The notes beneath the pieces were generated by a model. It made no database searches and had not been told where the DNA came from. It worked only from the letters and a program-made list of their open reading frames with translations. A stretch of DNA of 61,727 nucleotides, from assembly GCA_963748095.1 (NCBI GenBank), contig CAVVIO010000022.1, positions 1-61,727 of the forward strand, in the 5' to 3' direction. Every line of letters starts with the position of its first letter. Positions within the stretch are counted from its first letter, which is position 1. Source of the DNA: CAVVIO01 sp963748095. GTDB taxonomy: Bacteria > Bacteroidota > Bacteroidia > Bacteroidales > UBA10428. Positions 60,947 to 61,727 of the stretch are shown here, in pieces. The translations under genes were made by a program, and so were the position numbers.

Positions 60947-61727
60947 ATGACAACTACCAATAACAAACAAAACAAAGCCCTTGTAGCTGTAATTGCTACG
61001 GTGGCAGCAACCGGGGGCTTATTATTTGGTTTCGATACAGGCGTAATTTCAGGGGCAATTCCGTTTTTTCAAAAAACGTTTGGAATTCAAGATAATTGGG
61101 TAGAAATAATTACCACAGCCGGTTTGGTAGGTGCAGTCATAGGAGCCATGTTTAGTGGCAGAATCGCCGATATTCTCGGAAGAAAAAAAGTCATTCTTGC
61201 ATCAGCTGTTATTTTTGCTATTGGCGCTGTATGGTCAGGAGCCTCTTCAAGCGCAATGATGCTGGTATTTGCCCGCCTCTTCCTGGGTATTGCAATTGGC
61301 GTCTCATCCTTTGCCGTGCCTCTTTACATTGCTGAAATTTCACCGACAAAATCACGTGGAACCCTGGTATCAATGTTTCAGTTACTTATTACAATAGGTA
61401 TTATGGTTTCCTACCTAAGCGATTCGGCTTTTGCAGTACCAGACAATGATCCGACATTTACATCATGCTGGAGACCAATGTTCTATGTTGGAGTTATTCC
61501 TGCTTTGATAATGTTTGTAGGTATGATATTCCTTCCTGAAACGCCACGATGGTTAATCAGTAAAGGTTATGAAGACAAATGCCGGGAAGTGTTGGAAAAG
61601 GTTGAAGAGCCATTGCTTGTTGAAGAAGTGATAACAAGAATGAAAAAAGACATTGACGTTGATAAGCATTTAAAAATATCCTGGACCTTCATTTTTAAGA
61701 AGTGGCTCAGAGTTCCTCTTATTATTG
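60947..61727 (+). CDS. MFS sugar transporter, probably xylose:H+ symporter (3' end cut)
   Basis: The 260 codons visible encode the N-terminal half of a sugar porter family protein: GGLLFGFDTGVISGAIPF in helix 1, GRIADILGRKK after helix 2, RLFLGIAIGVSSFAVPLYIAEISP in helix 4, and PETPRWLISKGY after helix 6. These are the XylE/GLUT signature motifs. Position after xylA supports xylose uptake. The ATG at 60947 is the only plausible start; the C-terminal half lies beyond the window. Confidence 0.93.
   Translation, partial: MTTTNNKQNKALVAVIATVAATGGLLFGFDTGVISGAIPFFQKTFGIQDNWVEIITTAGLVGAVIGAMFSGRIADILGRKKVILASAVIFAIGAVWSGASSSAMMLVFARLFLGIAIGVSSFAVPLYIAEISPTKSRGTLVSMFQLLITIGIMVSYLSDSAFAVPDNDPTFTSCWRPMFYVGVIPALIMFVGMIFLPETPRWLISKGYEDKCREVLEKVEEPLLVEEVITRMKKDIDVDKHLKISWTFIFKKWLRVPLII

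Overview
The window comes from a low-GC Bacteroidetes (Bacteroidota) chromosome. The evidence is a type IX secretion cargo gene with a gliding-type C-terminal domain, a PorP/SprF protein, many SPII lipoproteins, two Reg_prop/YYY sensors, a Nudix-type sugar regulator, and promoters that fit the Bacteroidetes pattern TTTG-N19/20-TAnnTTTG. No rRNA, tRNA, CRISPR array, transposase or integrase gene was recognised.

Layout. (a) 1-7.8 kb and 43.6-46.7 kb are accessory regions: short, mostly unrelated genes, nearly all on the minus strand, separated by dispersed repeats. Seven of these gene units end in mutually complementary boxes. The left box starts GTT (or ATT) and the right box ends AAC (or AAG), as in integron gene cassettes, and five to seven of them share a two-base mismatch at the same place in the terminal stem. 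Two 130-bp attC-like hairpins from the two regions resemble each other. Cargo: an MNT/HEPN toxin-antitoxin pair, two lipoproteins, a PEP-mutase/isocitrate-lyase family enzyme, an HExxH protein, a membrane protein and a DJ-1/PfpI protein. With no integrase in view the arrangement resembles a CALIN (attC cluster lacking an integrase). A GxxExxY nuclease-family gene at the left edge carries in its own ends the same repeat that is scattered as solo copies through both regions.

(b) 8-26.8 kb: secreted and surface proteins. These are a GH92 mannosidase-like lipoprotein, an OmpA / SprF-like / type B T9SS cargo trio, an M1 peptidase followed by a large TPR protein, an isochorismatase-like hydrolase, a GH5 lipoprotein and a GH27 alpha-galactosidase. 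Three genes here share a near-identical promoter core.

(c) 26.8-33 kb: housekeeping genes arfB, lon, a TerB-like protein and a metZ-like sulfhydrylase.

(d) 33-43.5 kb: a uronate catabolism locus with a DUF4861 lipoprotein, kduD, kduI, a LacI regulator, a KDPG aldolase and a TRAP transporter (PQM). Two near-identical palindromic operators flank the regulator, one in front of each arm. Downstream sits a decayed second module: a truncated aldolase copy with an in-frame stop, and a frameshifted hexuronate-type MFS transporter. KduI and KduD convert unsaturated uronates to KDG; no KDG kinase is in view; the aldolase splits KDPG.

(e) 47-61.7 kb: a Lipoprotein_15-type protein, a heptanucleotide tandem repeat, a sugar nucleotidyltransferase, two tandem giant sensors (only the first has a kinase), and a xylose operon: Nudix-type regulator, xylB, xylA and an MFS sugar transporter cut by the right edge. 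A perfect 8-bp inverted repeat abuts the regulator promoter.
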